Shown piece after piece: positions 1-12,220 of a DNA stretch of 64,000 bases. Below the pieces are notes generated by a model. That model searched no databases. It was not told the origin of the DNA and worked only from the letters and a program-made list of their open reading frames with translations. Source of the stretch: Batrachochytrium dendrobatidis JAM81 (taxonomy: Eukaryota; Chytridiomycota; Chytridiomycetes; Rhizophydiales); assembly GCF_000203795.2 (NCBI RefSeq), contig NW_006281104.1:1388278-1452277 (forward strand), in the 5' to 3' direction. Made by a program: the position numbers and the translations under genes. Positions within the stretch are counted from its first letter, which is position 1. Each line of letters opens with the position of its first letter.

Positions 1-2
1 GA

Positions 3-2324
3 TCGGATCCTACAAAACAGAGAGAGTTGTACAAGGCTTTGTACAAGTCTGGCAGCAACTCCACTCTTATTTCTCGGTTTGAAATGCAGCCTCAGCTGAT
101 GCCAGTGTCAACTAAATATTCAGCTGCTATGAGGGCTGAAGATGCTCGAAGAATTCAACAAGATCCAGAATCTCTGAGTGTTTATATTGCAGCACTTGCA
201 AAAGAACGGAAACTGGACCGACTTGTTGATTATATTGCTCCGTTGGTATCTGGTGCTTCCCTTGATGGGGATGTTGCTCCATTTACTCCAGGCTCTAGAG
301 CATCCATGGAAAACATGGAATCCTCATCCAGGAATATGCAATCCTTTGGTGGTGCATCGGCTTCAGGATTTATTACTCCTGGTAGAGAGCATACTGTTCA
401 TACTAATGTTTCTCAATGGGAAAGTGCTTTGGGTTCAAATCCTATTCATCAGCAGCAATCTTTGTATTCGCGACCTGCTGCTCCTGGAAAGACTGAACCC
501 TTTTCAGCCCTGCGTCGCTCCATTGGTTTGGGTAAAAATTCTTCCTATCCAAACAGTCAACCTATTCAGGTTGTCATCAGCGAGGCTTGGTCTTGGAGTA
601 AACTTGCTCGAAAACTGGGATCTCGTCTTTTGCTTGGTATCTTGCTCATGACAGGTCTTTCTGTGATTCTTGATCAGCAAGGTATTATGAAATCTGGCAT
701 GGCTTCTGGGGAAGTTGAACCTACAGTTCAAACTCAGACGATTAAATTTGCCGATGTACAGGGAGTAGATGAAGCAAAACAAGAACTGGAAGAGATTGTT
801 CAGTTTTTGAAAGAACCACTCAAGTTTATGGAACTTGGAGGTAAACTACCCAAAGGTGTGCTTCTTTATGGTCCTCCTGGAACTGGAAAAACTCATCTTG
901 CTCGTGCCATTGCTGGAGAAGCTGGTGTTCCTTTTTTCCAAATGAGCGGATCTGAGTTTGACGAACTGTATGTTGGCGTTGGTGCTCGTCGTGTTCGAGA
1001 ACTGTTTGCTGCTGCAAAAAAACGTGCACCGTGTATTGTGTTTATTGATGAGTTGGATGCTGTAGGTTCAAAGCGATCTACAAAAGATCAAAGCTATATG
1101 CGTCAAACACTAAACCAGTTGCTTGTAGAGTTGGATGGATTTTCTCCTACTGAGGGTGTTATTTTAATTGCTGCAACAAATACTCCCGATTCTCTTGACA
1201 AGGCACTTGTTCGTCCTGGACGATTTGATCGTTTGGTGCCTGTTCCACTTCCTGATGTCAAGGGTCGAACACAGATTCTCAAGGTACATATGCGTGGTGT
1301 TCAAATGGATCGTGGTGTCGATGCCAGCATTATTGCTCGTGGAACCCCTGGGTTTTCTGGTGCTGATCTTGCCAATATTATCAATCACGCAGCCATCAAG
1401 GCATCAAAAGACAGTTCAAAGTATGTCACCATGGCTGATTTGGAGTGGGCTAAAGACAAGATTATTATGGGTTCAGAAAGAAAATCTGCAGTCATTACCG
1501 ACGAAAGCAAAAAGTTGACTGCTTACCACGAAGGTGGGCATACTCTTGCTGCTCTATATACTGAGGGTGCCATGCCACTTCACAAAGTCACTGTGATTCC
1601 TCGTGGAAATGCTCTTGGAGTCACTGTGCAGCTCCCCGAAGGTGATCGAAACTCCCAAACAAAACGGGAACTGATTGCAATGCTGGATGTCTGTATGGGT
1701 GGCCGTGTAGCCGAAGAATTGATCTATGGAGGAGACTACGTAACTACTGGCGCATCAAGCGATCTTCAAAAGGCAACAAGTGTAGCACGACAAATGGTGC
1801 TTTCGTATGGTATGAGCAAGCAAGTTGGTCTACAGAGCTTCGATAATGAAAGTTTTGAGCAAGCAAGTTCCCAAACGCGTGCGACTGTTGAAGCAGAAGT
1901 AAAGCTTTTGTTGGACTCCTCTTATGCACGCACGTTGGAGCTATTACAGAATCATAGTGAGGAACTGCATCGTCTTGCACAGGCTTTGATTGATTATGAA
2001 ACGTTGACACAGGAAGAAGTCAAGATTGTTATTAAAGGTATGTTGTATTGTCAATCTACTTTGAATCAATGTAAACATGATGCTAACCACTGCTTGGTTT
2101 ATCTGAATATTTTTGCAACCATCTTGAAACTAGGTGGTAATCTCGGGAAAAAATTCTAATAAAAACTAAATACTGGATCAATAATATATCATCTCTAGCT
2201 TGCATTGCAGCTGTTTATCTTCAACTAGTACTCGTGCTTTTAAATGCTCATTTTATATAATTCTCTCCACTCATAATCAGGCAAAAAGGTAATGCTAGCC
2301 GCCCATCATTCTTCCGTATGCTAA
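3..2324 (+). CDS. YME1: YME1-like mitochondrial i-AAA protease (FtsH/M41), 5' end missing
   Basis: ATP-dependent zinc metalloprotease of the mitochondrial inner membrane that degrades unfolded or surplus membrane and intermembrane-space proteins. The frame is open to the first bases of the window, so the true start lies outside. Visible in order: an N-terminal region, one hydrophobic membrane segment (about nt 625-680), a Walker A motif GPPGTGKT, a Walker B motif [11 protein letters not shown], an AAA second region of homology, and the zinc-binding HEGGH of the M41 protease domain (about nt 1530). The coding part is 3-2037 plus 2281-2324. Reading through the intron gives an unrelated tail, whereas splicing GTATGT at 2038 to an acceptor ending at 2280 restores VIKGKKV, close to the YME1 C-terminus. 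Family assignment is firm. YME1 rather than the m-AAA type is inferred from the single membrane segment. Convergent with the next gene. Confidence 0.93.
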
Positions 2325-2499
2325 AAACCAACAGAGATGATGAATTGTACAATGGTGCTATTCTTTTATTCAAATTTGACGAGATGGCTACTATCTATAT
2401 GATTTCCTATGTTTCCCATGGTTTAATATGCAGACCAAAAGTTAAATGTGACATTCAACAAACGTTACAAGATGCACATTGATAAACACGTGTTTAAAC

Positions 2500-5400
2500 T
2501 TACTTTAAAGTGGATGCAGCAGGTAGCTCTGGTACACGCTCATTAGGGGTTTGTCTGGAAATGGGTCGGCTAGCAGGGTTCACTTTGATTTGAACTTTTG
2601 GTAGCGTTACACCGCCAGAATGCACTGATGTGCCCACTTTTGACAAATTAACTGGAATTGAAGCAGCTACCATTAGCTCATGCTCGAGATTTTTTAACTC
2701 GCCACTGAATGACTTTCTGGGTGTGGATGGATTAAGAAGTAATGAACCTTTGGGTGAATAATCATCGATGTGGTCACCACTGCTTGCCAAACTTTTTTTG
2801 GTGGGTTTAGAAGGCTTGGTGGTGTTTCCTACACTTTTTCTTACACAAGCCAAATCTATAGATGATGATGGGTTGCCTTTGTTTGATATGGATGATGGGA
2901 GAGGTGTAGATCCATACACCTGGGAAAACTGAGCAGCGTGTAAAAATGATTTGGATGATGAGGGTGATGAATTGGTGGGTGTATTGCCTAATGTTATTGG
3001 CGAATTTAATGAATCGTGGGTGCTTGAGCTTGCAGTGACATTGGTTCGTACGAGTGGTGGAGCTGCTGTAGATCCAACAGCGCGTCGGCGAACTGAAAAC
3101 CCAATCGATTTCCCAGATGCATTGGCATTTGCTGAGCCAGACCCACTGGTACCGAGTCCAGACCCACTGCTTGATGACAATAAATTTCCTCCGGCTCCAT
3201 TTGTATCAAACCCGCTTTTGGTCTTGCTGCCATGAGCTGATGATATACTTTTTTTACCAAGATCTTTATCACCGAATCGACGATGAAAATCCAATCGTGC
3301 TTCATGAAGCTCACGCCGTTTTACTGTCCAATCGGTTCCCATTTGCTCAAACGAAAGCCTTGTTTCTTCTTCCTCTTTCATTTTATCTGCTTCTTCGGAT
3401 GTCATACCAAGCATGTCGTCACTATGAAGCAAATAACCGTCGGTAATACTTTCGTTTGAGTTTGTGCGAGCATTCTTTAATGTCAAAGTAGGCGTACCAT
3501 AGCTGTTTGATTTCGTACCACCGATTTCAGAGCGGTCGGTTTGCTTATCCGAGTGAATACCCAAAGAGCCGATCCCAAACAAGGCATCATCATCAGTAGA
3601 TTTTGTATGTTTACTGCTAGTTCTAATCCCCATACCACAAGAATCATTTATAGTTTTATCGGTATATCCATTGCCATCAAGTGGGCCATACTTGGAAATC
3701 AATTGGTTCATGGCAAGCATAATATCACTGTCAGAATCACGAGTAATCAATGGCTCAGTTGCGTCCACCAATTTTTGTAAAATAAGTGAATCCACTCCCG
3801 TTCGTAGAGTTGCTCTCACAATCGGTAAAAGCTGAACAAATCTCAATCGAATGTTGGCCACGGGATCTCTTAGAACACCCAAAAAGTGATGAAACATATG
3901 ATCACGGAAAAACTTTCGAGAAAATACTTGCAAAATAGATTCACATGTATCAAGAAACATCATACGATGATGGCAGCTTCGGTCTTCTTTTAAATCAATG
4001 AGTTGGCGAAGAATGTGTTCGCGATGGTCCAGACGCTTCAACTTTCGAAGAAAGTGAACCAGGGTTTGAATTGCAATGTGTTTTATCGGTATAGCAGAGC
4101 TTTCTGCTAATAGTTTAAATAATGATGGAATGCATGTTTCAAAAATAAGGTCCGAGTCGAAATAATCGGGAAAGATTCGGTATATTGCGAGTATGTCATG
4201 GTGCGTTCTCCATGTAAGAAAATGATTTTCTGCATGAGTTTTTTCGTGTTGCATAATTGTTATGAAAATATCGTCCATTTGATTCGGCTAATAGTTTATA
4301 TATTTGATTAGATTGGGTACTCTACATGACTTTTGAAAATACAATCAACTTGAGCAAGTCATACCCCTCTTGCAGCTTCATCTTGGATATATACTTTGAG
4401 AATTGCTTCTAAATTCGGTAAAATGGCCTGAACAACTTGAATGCAATCTGTTGTCAGCAATTTCACTAGCCAATTTTTGGTCAATTTGAATGCGGATACC
4501 CCGAGCTGATTGACAATCTAAACATACAAATGGTTTCAGCCAAATGGCGTTACAACATTCGTCTGACTACTCAACATTACCTCGTGGAATCCTTGCGCGA
4601 CAGTAACCCGTACAGTCGAACTTGTATCAGAAGCCAAAGCAGCCAAAACCTTGTCGAGTTTTAATGCTTCAAAGTACTGTGGCTTGTATAGCGTAATCAT
4701 TCCAGGAAAATTATAGGCACACATGTGTCGGATGGCTTCATTATCGGCTGCAAGAGGAATCAACGACTGGTAAAACATCAGAAAATATTTTTTGTCCGAC
4801 TCGCTCATATCCACTTTGTACAATAATCAAGACAGATGAATCAGCAAATTGAGAATGTGAGCTATCGTGGACAAAGTGTAAACTCTAAACCACGACACCA
4901 GTCGACTCAAAACATACCCCGAGTCATCCATAAAAAAGCTCCTAAATGTTTGACAATGGAAACCATGATCCCTTGTGGTCGTTCATCGCACAATCTACGC
5001 CAAAGCGGTATAATGGACACCAATTTGGTGTCGGCATCCAACACCTCGAGCAGTTCCATCAGATTATCCATTGCAGCTTTGCGTACAACACATTCTTCAT
5101 CCATTACTAATTCAAGATATTCGGGTATCAGCTCTGTTTTGGTGAGCTTTGGTCTAGATATTGGATAAACAAGTCTTGCGTTAACTGGATTGGATAATAA
5201 TGCAGTTTGAGATATTTTTCAAAAAGTTAAATGATACCCCAATGCTTTGGCGATCATGGTGAGTTGATTACACATGGATGTACGAACATCATAGTCGGTG
5301 TCTTGACATAAACTAAGTACTTTTTTAAGAAACAATTCTTCGATTCTATTTGAAAATACATTTGTGTGTAAGATAATATGCTAAAAAATGATTTCATTGT

Positions 5401-6860
5401 ATAACTTGATAAATGGCGAGTCGACGTACCTTTTACCATCCAGTCGCATTGCAATTGCACCGAGAACTCGACCACACCAAATACGAAATGGTGCTGGTTG
5501 AGCTAATCCGCCGTCTACAAGCGCTTCTGGCAATATCTGTGGTTTTTAGTGAAATTCAAAGAACATTAGTCGACTGTTTTTGTCGAGTACTAAAATTCGA
5601 GTTAGCAAGCCGATAGGCTCAACAACTAACCTGTTGAGTGATTGTATCGATAGGAATATACTTGATACACGATATAAACACATTGGACCATATATTAGCC
5701 GCATCTAGTGTCAAGTTGATAATTGAAAATTAGTATTGTCCTGTTTGCAAGTCTTAAACCCATATATACATCAACTTGCTAAAATCACCACCTTCATCCT
5801 TGCCATCTATAAACTTGCGTGAAAGCAGCACAATTAATTGGACAGTTTTTGCTGGCAATAACGATTGAGTTAAAATATCTACCATGCATTTCCCCAATGC
5901 TCGTTGGAATACAGGCGGTTCCAAAACCACAATTTCCTACACATTAAAGCATGCATTATTTAGAAAACATTGAATCTTTGGGTAAAATCAAGTCAAGAGT
6001 TACCAGGAGTATAGGAAGAATTGTTGCACGAAAGTCGTCATTAAATTCTACAACCAGTCTATTCACACTATTGATGACACTGAGTTTTTGTACGCTTGTT
6101 CCGTTCCTAACCTCGTATATTATGTTGAGCATACACGCAAAAAACAATCCATGTTGGTGATATTTGAATTGTGCTTGAATTGATATTAAATTTAGTATAG
6201 ATTACCTTAGAAGCCAGACTGCTCGATCTACTTCAGATAATGATTCTTCGACTATAAGTTTTTCAATTTCCTCATTCGACTGATGTATAGTGGAATACGA
6301 GTTGTATGTTCATTGAGTATGTATTCAGAGTTTCAAGTGTCATTCCGACGTTTGATTGAATAGGTGATGGAAATGAGTCGAGCCATTGCATTTTATGATA
6401 CATTGCCGTTTTTATATCCGTGGTTTCATAAAAATATAGGAATAGATGTGCAGGAAATGGTTATATATAAATGGGTTAGTGTATGTACTCATTGGGATAA
6501 TCCACTATAATCTTTATAGTGATGTTCTTGAATGTGTTGTTGATTCGGCATTGACAGACATGCTTTTATGAATCCACAATAGCAAGTATATGGACCACAA
6601 ATCGGCTCAATACACTGTATTGCTAATACCCAACTTGAATGGGTTCAATACACATCCATTGGAATAGTCTAATTCATCGAGTCGCGTTATAAGAATATCA
6701 TAACTGATGATGCATGTCAAAGCATGATATACATATGGTTTTGGCGCACCTTGTATAGCCTGCTAGATAAGCTAACTTCATCTTTTCCTTTGATTTCGTC
6801 GTCAATGGAGGCTTCTTCTGCACCCATCATCATGGACTCCCATTCTAGCTCCTCAGCCAT
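2500..6860 (-). CDS. PPP4R4-like HEAT-repeat regulatory subunit of protein phosphatase 4
   Basis: Large HEAT-repeat protein resembling animal PPP4R4, a cytoplasmic regulatory subunit of the PP4 catalytic subunit. I place 11 exons: 6860-6750, 6279-6206, 6106-6004, 5936-5792, 5704-5631, 5536-5430, 5345-5238, 5153-4918, 4813-4581, 4517-4365 and 4287-2500. All junctions keep frame, giving 1043 residues. Diagnostic stretches are EIEKLIVEESLSEVDRAVWLL (N-terminus), CQDTDYDVRTSMCNQL, CAYNFPGMI and SCHHRMMFLDTCESILQVF followed by DPVANIRLRFVQLLP, all matching PPP4R4 in order. The last ~400 residues are low-complexity Ser/Asn/Thr-rich and probably disordered, as in animal PPP4R4. The first intron is long (470 nt) for this region. 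Small internal introns could be off by a codon. Yeasts lack an obvious counterpart, so this may be an ancestral gene kept in chytrids. Confidence 0.85.
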
Positions 6861-7243
6861 ATTATGAAGCTATTGGGAAGATTACGACGTGATGCGTGTT
6901 TGTGTAGACTGTTGACAGAGTTGCAAGTTGAAAAACGATGAATAAAAGTTGAATTTATCAGTCGTATTCACGTCAAATGAAATACTGAACAGAGGTGCAT
7001 AAGAGTCAGTTTCACAACATGATGAGTATCAGTTGACTGGACAGTTTGTATCATGAACCTTTTATTGACTGGTCTGTTTTCATTCTTGTATTAAACAACT
7101 GAATGTTTACATCAAGGGTTTAGTATATCGCATTTGTTTGATCTTCAATTCTTCAAATCAAATTTATGACATTGTGGTTGGCATGGAAACCGATATGTTG
7201 ACAAGGTAATGATTTCATTCATACAAAAACATAATACTCGATT
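6861..7243. other. Intergenic, tail of Sec1 gene to start of PPP4R4-like gene
   Basis: This 383 bp AT-rich spacer must hold the 3' end of the minus-strand Sec1 transcript and the promoter of the PPP4R4-like gene. I see no coding exon, RNA gene or repeat in it. Confidence 0.6.
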
Positions 7244-10200
7244 TTATTTAAATCCAAACCATCCTTTTTTTGATTTAAGTTTATCTGATACACCCTCACG
7301 AGATCCACCTGCAGAGTCGCGTGAGGAATCACCCAAAGGAATAGGATCATTAGAGTATCCGCGACTTTGAGATCGGCTACTATTTGGACTACTAGAACCA
7401 GTACTACGTCCATATTGTCCACGACTGGTTTGAGGAGAATCGCGTGATGAAGCGCTGTTTGAGGAGCGACTTTGACCACTGATCCCCATACGGCCCATTT
7501 GTGCATCTAGCCGATCTTGCGACATACTACCATTACCTTGTCTAGAGTTGTCTGATGATATGGGATAACGACCAGGACGACCTGATCCACCGGGAATATT
7601 ATCCATTGATCTGGATTCATATTGACCATTTCGCTGTGGCATGCCTCTTTCTCCTGTATACTGTTGCGGAGGTGGTGCTTGTGGAGTAGTATCTCTGCCA
7701 GTACGACTCCATGTTGGAGCAGTTCGCTGTTGTTGAGGAGGCGGTGATCTAAAATCATCTTGTGGAGGTGAACGAGAATTCAAACCTTCTGCACTATTGC
7801 CACGAAATCCGCTACGTGAATCACCTCGTGGGTCATTCCTTGGATCACCTCGTGAACCATTTCGTGGGTCATTTCGTGGATCACCCCGAGGATCACCTCG
7901 TGAGCCGCTCCGTGGGTCACCTCGAGGATCACCTCGTGGGTCATTCCGTGGGTCACCTCGTGGATCACCTCGTGGGTCATAGTTTTGTGCAGCACGAGGG
8001 TCAGAACGAGGCGAAGGATTTTTTCTAGAACGAGGATCATCTCTTGGATCGGATGGTCTTCCATTTCGAGGTGATGCACCTCTTGGACTACCACCACGAG
8101 AATCTCCACGCATGTATGCCTCTTTCGGTCCGCCTTGAGATCTAGAAGATCTCTGGTCAGCAGGAGGTGGTGGAAGGGGTCGATGAAACGTCATAAACCG
8201 AGAAGCAGCACCCTGTCCTCGATGCAGATCCTTCAAAGCCTCAACAAACCCGTCGGGTTGCCACACATGTGTTGATCCTATGACAATATCTCGACGTAGA
8301 TCTTTTTTAGCTTCAAATACTGCTCGCATTTCAGAGTAGGTGATACCACCAATAACAAAAAGAATCACTCTGGGTCCATTTTCTCGAAAATCCTCCTCGG
8401 CTTTGGATGAAGCCGATGTAGCAGCTACAGAAGTGATGTTTGTAACCGAGCCACCACTTGTTTTTCGAGTAGCCCATGATGGCTTTTTGCGGTATGTAGG
8501 TGAAATGGCGCTCTCAAAGGATGGATCAGACCAGGTACTGGGTCGGTCGCCATATTCGCCAACCGGTGGATCTTTGATCCAGGGAAATACATGCTGATCA
8601 ACTGCATTCTTGCATTGGTCTTCAGCAATATATTTCAGCATGGGGGTATATCGACTGTTTTCAAACTTGAATACTTTATCTTTGCTACGCTTGACAGTTT
8701 CGGCATATACATACGGGTTCTGTCGAGCATGCCAGTATCATTATTGAATTAGTGTTGAAGCGTATGCATTCGAGGATATAAACTCCACAATTCATAGTCA
8801 AAATGAGCCATTCAAGTCATCAATATACCTTGGATTCGACTTTTTTCTTATCCAAACTTGGACTCAAACGCACACTCAGCAAAGACAGATTGGTGAGCGC
8901 CTGCGACTCTTCGACAGTCAAAGCTCCGCGTTCTAAAAATCGCTGTCTGTCGGAATCTTGCACACCTCCCTGAGAGATAATAGCCAACATGATCAATCGA
9001 ATCTTATCCAAATGCCTAGAATAATATGTTGCGAGAATAAAAATCATGTGTATCAATAGGTGTAAAAGGCATCAAGGGTCAATTCAGCACTTTAATTGCC
9101 TACTGAATAGAAGAGTCTTCCAAAATACGAAATACGTCAGAAAGTAGTAGTCGAGTTTTGGATGCATCAGTAGGATCAGCCATGACCAAGTTTTGTTCTA
9201 CTTCAGAAATCTTTTCCAACATCCGTTCCTTATAACGGTTCATAACATCTTCGCACATGAATGTATGTAGCGCATATTTGGCCTTCATGTCTTGATAAAC
9301 ACCAAGTGAGCCCATGGCGTCCTTGAGATCTTGAATCTTGTCAGAATTCTCGCTATATAGTTGGTGCACAAGGTGAGTAAAGTATGGCAGATGGCTTGTA
9401 ACTTTGAAATCAATTTAAACGTACCCGCCACCCTTTTCCAACTCCCATTTTGCAGCCTTATTTTCAGAAGTAAATCGTTTGAATAGTTCAGGGAGGTAAC
9501 TAAGCACTTCAGCAATATGCCATGTACGAACTTCAGCCCAAATTGGGTCAGATTCATCTACAATGGTTTCACTGCCATCACGTCGATCTCTAACATTTTA
9601 AAATTGATGAGTGATGTGTATAACAATGGACAATAAGTTGAGCTAAAACATACTTGTATTTTCCAGTTTCAAGACCGATAAGATCGCCCACAACAGCTTG
9701 ATATGAAAACTCGTGTAAAAGAGGTGAAATCATGTCAATGGATCGATCAGTAATGATCAAAACAGGACGTTTGAAGGTTGACTGAGGCGGGAAAGACGGG
9801 TCGTGACGACACAGTTTATCCAGTTCCTCTTGAACTTGTACGGCAAGATCCTGTGATAAAGACTTTTGTGGGGCAGTAGAGAAAGGCACAGGTCTAGTGT
9901 GATAGCGAATGTATGGATATTCACCGAGAGTGGCGAGTACGGATACAATCTATAAAATCCAAATGGTTGGCCAAGATGATAGCAAAGATGAATGAATTGA
10001 AAGACTTACTCGTTTGGCAATATGATCCAGTTCGTATTTCAACAATGATGGTGCATGTGGATTGAACAAGGTATACCACGAATCCGGATAGTCAAATATA
10101 AAGCTCTGTGAATCTGGCGCTGTAAAACATGATTTTTCAAAGAAATTGAATGAATTTGGAGTAGGTTTTGATGAAGATGAAAGAAGAGCGAATCTAAACG

Positions 10201-10783
10201 ATCGACATACCAAAGAAGTCGATATTGAGTTCCTTGCAAGTACGAAGATGGTTGATTGCAGGAGAGTGTTGAATACGTTCAAACAATTGATCGGATAAAG
10301 CAGAAGTTGTAAAAACATGGGCAGCAGCATATGGAGGACGAGTTTTAGAATAATCATCAATGACCGCACGAACACTGTCCAAAGTAGGGGATATAAAATA
10401 AATGGCTTCTTTGTCAGGATGAGCCTGTCGCTTATTGGAAAGGCCTTCGACCACTGTAATACAAACCATTAGATTTCCAAGAGTTGAATGACAACAGACA
10501 GTATCGTCTGCTGTTGGCATCAATTCCAGTTGAATCCAGACAAGACTGATATCATCACATACCAGAAATGTTTTCTGAGAGCACATCAGGCATCTTGCAG
10601 CAAGAGTTGAGTAGACGCAATGCATAAGCATCGACTACTAGAATCTTCCATCTGGAAGGTGGATTAACAGCTCTGAGCATATCATTGATGATTCCTATCG
10701 ATAGAAACAAGTTTTAGTATCAAAACTCATCATTCCAAGTGACATGACATACTTTTCTTGAGTGTTTCTCTCAGGGACGGCAT
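7244..10783 (-). CDS. SEC1: Sec1/Munc18 family protein with long Asp-Pro-Arg repeat tail
   Basis: SM protein that binds syntaxin and SNARE complexes to drive exocytic vesicle fusion at the plasma membrane. Nine exons fit in frame: 10783-10753, 10694-10563, 10453-10211, 10119-10010, 9949-9654, 9589-9425, 9352-9104, 9015-8829 and 8719-7244, giving 962 residues. Family signatures: WKILVVDAYALRLLNSCCKM in domain 1, FISPTLDSVRAVIDDY, RPVLIITDRSIDMISPLLHE, and near the end of the SM fold RVILFVIGGITYSEMRAVFE with IGSTHVWQP. Usual SM proteins are about 600-720 residues and the fold ends here near residue 636. The remaining ~325 residues are Arg/Ser/Gly/Pro-rich with a run of DPRG/DPRN tetrapeptides. 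Sec1p rather than Vps33/Sly1/Vps45 is inferred from closeness to Munc18-1. The start lies 160 bp from the divergent J-protein gene. Confidence 0.9.
7820..7980 (-). repeat. 12-bp tandem repeat encoding Asp-Pro-Arg-Gly/Asn tetrapeptides
   Basis: Imperfect 12-bp units inside the last Sec1 exon encode DPRG, DPRN, GSRG and similar tetrapeptides about a dozen times. On the plus strand the units look like TCACCTCGTGGG. The periodicity is exact in frame, so unit gain or loss would keep the reading frame. The other strand also has an open frame here, but that is a by-product of the repeat. Confidence 0.9.
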
Positions 10784-10942
10784 TCTTGGTCAAACACTTG
10801 CTAATTGAGTTGAATTCTGATTTTACTTTTGTATTCGTTTTATTCAAGATGGTCAATTGATTTTAATGGATTTTAAATATAAAATGAACAATAGATTGAT
10901 TCATTACTCAAGTTTTCAATTTTATTTTGAAAAATACATCAA
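10784..10942. promoter_or_regulatory. Short divergent promoter between SEC1 and DNAJC8-like gene
   Basis: Only 159 bp separate the two divergent start codons, so both promoters must overlap here. The stretch is very AT-rich with several TTTTAT/TATAAA-like strings (for example near 10872-10880). No specific factor site is recognised. The role is inferred from position alone. Confidence 0.5.
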
Positions 10943-11972
10943 ATGGATGACTTGGATTTGGATACATTTCTGAGATTAGAAGTAAGTTTGACTGTCTTTA
11001 ATCCTATGTTGTGTCTTGAATATTCTTACATATAACCTTGTCTAGTCAAATGACTTTAATCAACGTAAAGAAGTCGAAAGAATTCTTGCATTGCATGCTG
11101 CATCAACTACAATCGAACCAGTCGACGGTGAAGCATTCCTTAGTTCAGTCAATCCAATAGAACTTTTAGACCTTCCGTTAACCATCTATGTAACCTGCGA
11201 TATTCAAGACAGATCTATCAAACTTCAGTATCGTAAACGCTCGTTGCTTGTTCATCCTGACAAGTGTACTCATCCTCGAGCTCAAGAAGCATTCGACTTG
11301 TTAAAAAAAGCAGAGGCTGCCATCATGGATCCAGTCAAACGCAAGGCCATCTTGGGATTTATGTTTGAAGCCAGAGCGATTGTTTTCATGGCAAAAAAAA
11401 TCCCATTACCAAAGGTTCACACTCCCGTACAGACAAAACAGGCTGAAGATGCTGCTCCGTTACCTCCTGTCATGCCAGTGTCTGAACCAGTGGATGTTAG
11501 AGGAATTTTGGAACAGTTTCCTCAGATTGGAACAGAGATTCAGACACAGACTAGGAAACTATTGTATGAATTACTAAACCGAGACAAGATTCGAATGGAG
11601 AATGCCGAGGGTCGACGACTTGCTGAAGCTGAGCGTGAATTGTCTGAGCGTCGTCGTAAAATGGAACATAACAAAAACTGGGAAGCTGTAAGTATTGAAT
11701 CAAGTTGCAATCCATGAATTTAACTGAAAGTCTAGAAATTAAACTTTTTAAATATTTAGACGAGAGATTCTCGAGTAGATAGTTGGCGTAAGTTTCAAAC
11801 TGGAAAGACTAAAAAGAAGAAGAAGAAGGACGATGACTTGCCACCTGGAGCCATTCCGTATAATATTGCTCAACACAATCCTGTACAATTGTTGGATTCA
11901 AAACAACAGTCAGAGTCTAGCAAACAAACATCAATGCAATCTCATCGAGCAGCACCTTATCGCAAGCGATAA
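10943..11972 (+). CDS. DNAJC8/Spf31-like J-domain protein, splicing-associated
   Basis: J-domain protein of the DNAJC8 family, which co-purifies with spliceosomes and acts as an Hsp70 cochaperone. Three exons: 10943-10981, 11046-11687 and 11760-11972, 297 residues. The J domain is recognised by NPIELLDLP near its start and LVHPDKCTHPRAQEAFDLLKKAEAAIMD, where the HPD tripeptide that activates Hsp70 is intact. The C-terminal half is the charged coiled coil typical of DNAJC8 (RRLAEAERELSERRRKMEHN), followed by NWEATRDSRVDSWRKFQTG, a family hallmark, then a Lys/Asp tract. The start was chosen because MDDLDLDTFLRLE joins in frame through a clean GTAAGT intron. Divergent from SEC1. Confidence 0.88.
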
Positions 11973-12220
11973 GAATCAAAAAATATGACAAATTCATCAA
12001 TCTTGAACAGCAGTTTGAATTCAAGAAATGACTTGACATTAAAATTCAAGTTTTCTCGCATGACAACACTTTCCAAAATAAAAAGTTGATTTCATTCGAC
12101 TGCATTAACACCATTGGTGAATGAAGTTGGAGAATTCTCATTCACTTGTTTTTACTATTGGAATTATAGACAGCTTTATCCTGTTGATTAACCGTCTGTT
12201 GACCTTTCAAGTCTGCTGTC

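Noticed and set aside
2951..3446. Plus- and minus-strand open frames overlapping the last exon of the PPP4R4-like gene
   Set aside because: Shadow frames of a long low-complexity exon, without splice or family support.
7820..7980. Regular 12-bp repeats considered as a CRISPR-like array
   Set aside because: Units are contiguous without spacers, in frame, and in a eukaryotic coding exon.
7762..8109. Open frames opposite or alongside the Sec1 tail rich in GHLVDHLVGH or PRGSPRGS repeats
   Set aside because: They are produced by the 12-bp coding repeat in other frames. The SM-protein frame continues through it.
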